Shown here: piece by piece, positions 5,859 through 8,142 of the stretch | Position numbering within the stretch: position 1 is the first letter of the stretch | Layout: the number at the start of each line of letters is the position of its first letter | Assembly: GCA_964504625.1 (NCBI GenBank) | Contig: CAZDEK010000039.1 | Location: forward strand, 1-8,142 | Length of the DNA: 8,142 bases | Reading direction: 5' to 3' | Origin: CAZDEK01 sp964504625 | GTDB lineage: Bacteria; Patescibacteriota; Saccharimonadia; CAILAD01; GCA-016700035 | Position numbers and translations under genes: made by a program | The notes under the pieces: generated by a model | Databases searched by the model: none | What the model was told of the DNA's origin: nothing | Seen by the model: the letters and a program-made list of their open reading frames with translations, nothing else

Positions 5859-7220
5859 ATGCTGAAGAAAATCGGACTCCTGGCTCTCTCCGCGGGCATA
5901 CTAGCGTTGGCTGCGTTTTTCATCTATCTAGCGATGAAGCCGCCAAACACCAAGCCAGATAAAGGAGGTGTCAGTCAGATATTAGCTCCAGCTGATAGCG
6001 AGAGTCGAGTCGTCTATGATGACAAGAAGCCTGTGAAGCTGACATATTGGCGCACCTGGAATGAAAAAGATACTCTCCAGCCGATCATCGATGACTTTCG
6101 CAAGCTGCATCCGAATGTCACGATCGAGGTGCGAGATATCGACTATGGGAGTTACGATTCCACACTCACGCAGGCCGCCCAGACTGGTAATCTTCCAGAT
6201 ATGTATTCGGTGCTGAATGACTGGACGCCGCGGTATGAGCAGTACGCGGCGACTGCGCCTGACACTGTCTATACCGAGAAGGTCTATAAGGATGTGTTTG
6301 CGAACGTCGTTACTGCCCAGCAGCTGCGTAATGGCAAGATTTACGGTGTGGCACTTGGGGCGTCGACACTTGGCTTGTATTACAATCCAGATATGCTCAA
6401 GGCGGCCGGCGTATCGGTGCCAAAGACCTGGGATGACTTCGTAGAAGCCAGTCGCAAACTTACTCAGAAAAACGGCAGTCAGATCACACGGGCTGGGGCG
6501 GCACTAGGTTGGGCTGATGGCGAGATCATTCATCAGGCAGTCGACATCGAATCTATCCTCATGCTGCAGAATGGTGCCCAGCTGACTGATAGTCCACCGA
6601 CTAAGGCTCTGTTTGCTGAAGCGGATAAGGCTGGGTATCCAGCTGGAGCCAAGGCCCTGGACTTCTACACCAGCTTCGCAAGGGCTAATTTGCAAAATTA
6701 CGCCTACCCCAAAGAATTCGGCTACTCGGTGCGGGCTTTCGCGGAGGGCCGTACGGCCATGATGATCAATTACCCCTTTAAGGCGGCTGAAGTTCGGCAG
6801 TTTAACCCGAATGTCAGTATGGATTTTGCAGCATTGCCGCAGATCAAGGATGTGAAACCGATTAACTTTGCACAGTATTGGGTCGAGATGGTGAATAAGA
6901 ACTCGGAGAACTCGGAGATCGCCTGGGACTTTCTGCGGTTTGCCGCGACGAAGGATGAGCAGAAAAAGTACAATCTGGCGACACTACGTCCGACGAGCCG
7001 CAAAGATTCAGTGACTGATCAGGTTGCGAACAAAGATCTGGGGGTTTTTGTAAGGCAAACCGAGACGGCGCAAACCTTTTATCGCGGTAATGACAAAGAG
7101 ATGAATGGCTACTTTTATGCTGCGATCGAAAGCATCTACTCCGGGCTGGACTCACGGTTGGCTGTGCAAAATCTTCAGCGGCGTGCGACCGACTTAATTC
7201 AGAGGTACCCACAAAAATGA
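5859..7220 (+). CDS. Membrane-anchored extracellular solute-binding protein, family 1 (453 aa)
   Basis: Residues 5-25 form one hydrophobic helix after MLKK. There is no lipobox cysteine and no clear cleavage site, so the protein is probably held by an uncleaved signal anchor. After a linker, the binding-protein fold begins at about 58: VKLTYWRTWNEKDTLQPII, DDFRKLHPNVTIEV at 78-91, and a NLPDMYSV segment at 111-118. NGKIYGVALGASTLGLYYN (158-176) and AAGVSVPKTWDDFVEASRKL (182-201) follow, then FAEGRTAMMINYP (294-306) in the second lobe. These are hallmarks of the UgpB/MalE-type family 1 binding proteins that deliver sugars or related solutes to ABC importers. Length is usual for the family. No permease or ATPase is in view, and the ligand cannot be inferred. 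The gene overlaps the following small membrane gene by 4 bases (ATGA). Confidence 0.85.
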   Translation: MLKKIGLLALSAGILALAAFFIYLAMKPPNTKPDKGGVSQILAPADSESRVVYDDKKPVKLTYWRTWNEKDTLQPIIDDFRKLHPNVTIEVRDIDYGSYDSTLTQAAQTGNLPDMYSVLNDWTPRYEQYAATAPDTVYTEKVYKDVFANVVTAQQLRNGKIYGVALGASTLGLYYNPDMLKAAGVSVPKTWDDFVEASRKLTQKNGSQITRAGAALGWADGEIIHQAVDIESILMLQNGAQLTDSPPTKALFAEADKAGYPAGAKALDFYTSFARANLQNYAYPKEFGYSVRAFAEGRTAMMINYPFKAAEVRQFNPNVSMDFAALPQIKDVKPINFAQYWVEMVNKNSENSEIAWDFLRFAATKDEQKKYNLATLRPTSRKDSVTDQVANKDLGVFVRQTETAQTFYRGNDKEMNGYFYAAIESIYSGLDSRLAVQNLQRRATDLIQRYPQK

Positions 7221-7486
7221 TGCGAAGAATCTTGCTTCTAGTGGCGTACTTCGTGGCGGCTGCCGCGGCTTTGTATTGGGCGTACTCATTGCCAGTTATG
7301 CGGGCGTGTGTCGTTGTCGCACCAAGCGGCTGCGGCGTGAGTCCTGAGCCGTATGATTGCGCCATGATGGGTGCTGGGCTCAGCTGCTCGCCCAGCCTCT
7401 ATTGGTATCTTTCTCTGGTCAGCCTGATCGTGGTAGGGGTCGGCCTGTTGATTCTTGCCATGCGGCGCTCAGTAAAGCGTACCTAA
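7217..7486 (+). CDS. Small two-helix membrane protein with four cysteines, unknown function (89 aa)
   Basis: I do not recognise a family. After MMRR there is a membrane segment at about 5-24, a loop of about 35 residues with cysteines at 31, 39, 48 and 57, a second membrane segment at about 61-82, and a basic tail (RRSVKRT). Positive charges at both ends suggest that both termini are cytoplasmic and the Cys-rich loop is outside, where two disulfides could form. The start codon overlaps the stop of the solute-binding gene (ATGA at 7217-7220); a second ATG follows immediately at 7220. Coupled translation suggests a shared job with the binding protein, for example as a small partner in the membrane, but that is inference. 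A terminator begins at the stop codon. Confidence 0.7.
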   Translation: MMRRILLLVAYFVAAAAALYWAYSLPVMRACVVVAPSGCGVSPEPYDCAMMGAGLSCSPSLYWYLSLVSLIVVGVGLLILAMRRSVKRT

Positions 7487-7511
7487 AAACACCCTCGCGA
7501 GAGGGTGTTTT
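7486..7511. terminator. Bidirectional intrinsic terminator between convergent genes
   Basis: A perfect 11-base inverted repeat, AAAACACCCTC (7486-7496) and GAGGGTGTTTT (7501-7511), surrounds loop GCGA, a GNRA tetraloop. T-rich ends occur in both directions (GTTTT on plus; GTTTTTAGG on minus), so it can end both the solute-binding transcript and the hsp20 transcript. It lies in the 44-base gap between the two stop codons. Confidence 0.9.
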
Positions 7512-7530
7512 GTAATGATCGATCTTTGGC

Positions 7531-7965
7531 TTAGCCGACTGGCTTAACCTTGATCTTTTTAACCTTGTCTTCCTGGACAACCTTTGGCACCGTGACGGTC
7601 AGTACACCGTCCTTGAGAGTGGCCTGAGCCTTTTCGGCGATGGTTGAGGTCGGTAGGATGATCGAGCGCGAGAAAGATCCCCAGAAGCACTCCTGGACGT
7701 AGTAGTGCTCTTTCTCGATCGTCGTTTCTTCTTTGCGGTCACCACGAATGGTCATGACGTCTTCGGAGATAGCGATGTCGATGTCTTCCGAGCGTACACC
7801 AGCGATCGGGGCCTTTACGACTACGCTGTCCTTAGTCTGATACACGTCAACTGCGAGCTGACCCTCGAACTCTTCTTCCCCCATCCACTCATCCGAGGTG
7901 TTGGAGGTGTCGTCGAGGAATTCGTCCTGCAAAATCTCTTCGTCTGGATTGTGCTTACGCGCCAT
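7531..7965 (-). CDS. hsp20: Hsp20/alpha-crystallin family small heat shock protein (144 aa)
   Basis: An acidic N-terminal arm (residues 1-35, rich in D/E) leads into the alpha-crystallin domain at about 36-128. The latter runs from LAVDVYQTKDSVVVKAPIAGV through DIDIAISEDVMTIRG and SFSRSIILP to the signature ATLKDGVLTVTVPK at 115-128. A C-terminal IKV (138-140) fits the I/V-x-I/V motif that links subunits into oligomers. Such proteins are ATP-independent cytoplasmic holdases that bind unfolding proteins. Length is normal. ATG 7965-7963 has a good AAGGAG (7978-7973) seven bases upstream. It converges on the solute-binding operon and diverges from the ComF-like gene. No complete CIRCE or HAIR operator is seen. 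Confidence 0.95.
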   Translation of the reverse strand: MARKHNPDEEILQDEFLDDTSNTSDEWMGEEEFEGQLAVDVYQTKDSVVVKAPIAGVRSEDIDIAISEDVMTIRGDRKEETTIEKEHYYVQECFWGSFSRSIILPTSTIAEKAQATLKDGVLTVTVPKVVQEDKVKKIKVKPVG

Positions 7966-8007
7966 AGATAAACTCCTTATCCTTTACTCCACCCTTATTT
8001 GACTCGT

Positions 8008-8013
8008 ATTATA
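8008..8013 (-). promoter_or_regulatory. -10 box of hsp20 (TATAAT), overlapping a plus-strand -10
   Basis: The minus strand reads TATAAT at 8013-8008, with only a weak TTGCAC (8037-8032) 18 bases upstream. The predicted transcript start is near 8001, giving a leader of about 35 bases that contains the AAGGAG site. The same bases read TATTAT (8007-8012) or TATACT (8010-8015) on the plus strand, so one AT core could serve both divergent genes. Confidence 0.55.
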
Positions 8014-8025
8014 CTGGCGTTCTTC

Positions 8026-8030
8026 AGGAG
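8026..8030 (+). promoter_or_regulatory. Ribosome binding site deciding a TTG start of the ComF-like gene
   Basis: AGGAG at 8026-8030 is 9 bases before TTG 8040. No ATG or GTG occurs in this frame between here and the conserved cysteine motif, so TTG 8040 (or the adjacent TTG 8043) is the best start. Confidence 0.55.
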
Positions 8031-8039
8031 AGTGCAAGT

Positions 8040-8142
8040 TTGTTGAAATTATTAGCCAGATTACTGGTTCCGAGCCGTTGTGTTATTTGCAACACAGAGG
8101 GCTCAGGCGTGTGTTGTGATTGCCAGGAGCATGCTTTAGAAG
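8040..8142 (+). CDS. comF: ComF-family protein, N-terminal fragment (3' end beyond window)
   Basis: From TTG 8040 the frame stays open to the right edge, reading LLKLLARLLVPSRCVICNTE then GSGVCCDCQEHALE (first codon read literally). The CxxC...CCxC spacing right at the N-terminus after a short hydrophobic helix and 'P.RC' is typical of the zinc-ribbon start of ComF/GntX proteins, which carry a phosphoribosyltransferase-like domain and are linked to DNA uptake in competence. Only 34 residues are visible, so the catalytic domain cannot be checked. It diverges from hsp20 across a 74-base gap. ComF next to a type IV secretion/pilus locus could matter for DNA uptake, but adjacency alone does not show this. 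Confidence 0.6.
   Translation, partial: MLKLLARLLVPSRCVICNTEGSGVCCDCQEHALE

Noticed and set aside
6862..7365. Minus-strand open frame of 167 codons opposite the solute-binding gene's end and the small membrane gene.
   Set aside because: Ser/Pro/Arg-rich translation typical of an antisense frame, and it covers two well-supported plus-strand genes with an ATGA junction.
8014..8040. CIRCE- or HAIR-like heat-shock operator upstream of hsp20 (minus strand TTGCACTC resembles half of CIRCE).
   Set aside because: The inverted partner half is missing at the expected distance; only one half-like stretch is present.
1..8142. Alternative genetic code (UGA as glycine), as in some Patescibacteria.
   Set aside because: Several genes end naturally at TGA, with tight ATGA overlaps, and no in-frame TGA occurs inside the conserved domains.
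1..8142. CRISPR array, tRNA, rRNA, insertion sequence or attachment site.
   Set aside because: Read on both strands; no regularly spaced repeats, cloverleaf-like genes, transposase or terminal inverted repeats were seen. The only long direct repeat is inside pilin genes.

Overview
The window looks like part of a Candidatus Saccharibacteria (TM7) or other Patescibacteria genome. This is inferred from gene content: a PrgI-family protein, a very long signal-peptide-bearing VirB6/TrbL-like protein, a run of small T4SS-pilin-like proteins, a membrane-anchored orphan solute-binding protein, Hsp20 and the start of a ComF-like gene. TGA is used as a stop by several genes, so the genetic code is the standard one and not the UGA=Gly code of Gracilibacteria/Absconditabacteria. 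Genes are tightly packed, with 4-base ATGA overlaps. No tRNA, rRNA, CRISPR array or insertion sequence was seen, and no stretch over 300 bases lacks a gene.

Layout. (1) Minus strand, 1-2987: a PrgI-family membrane protein cut by the window edge, preceded in its operon by a 905-aa VirB6/TrbL-like channel protein. (2) A 96-base AT-rich divergent promoter region at 2988-3083. (3) Plus strand, 3084-5787: five consecutive genes that together carry seven copies of one hydrophobic pilin-like domain. The first two genes (300 and 173 aa) each hold two tandem copies. The last three (125, 119 and 125 aa) are single-domain secreted pilins. A hairpin plus T-run at 5812-5838 closes the block. (4) Plus strand, 5859-7486: a family 1 extracellular solute-binding protein anchored by an N-terminal membrane helix, overlapping by 4 bases a small two-helix protein with four cysteines. 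It starts from an extended -10 promoter that predicts a leaderless mRNA. (5) A convergent bidirectional terminator at 7486-7511, then hsp20 on the minus strand. (6) A compact promoter region shared with a divergent ComF-like gene running off the right edge.

How the parts fit. The two minus-strand genes are expected inner-membrane parts of a type IV secretion-like machine; the VirB4 ATPase usually found next to PrgI would lie beyond the left edge. The plus-strand genes would supply pilin subunits and unusual two-domain pilin-like membrane proteins. The solute-binding protein has no permease or ATPase in view, so it may serve another transporter or work at the cell surface with the pilus. For a reduced-genome epibiont, a surface filament plus nutrient-binding cluster is an attractive but unproven reading.

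The 905-aa/300-aa pair is visibly more AT-rich than the single-domain pilins and the solute-binding gene, which suggests different expression constraints or history within one locus.
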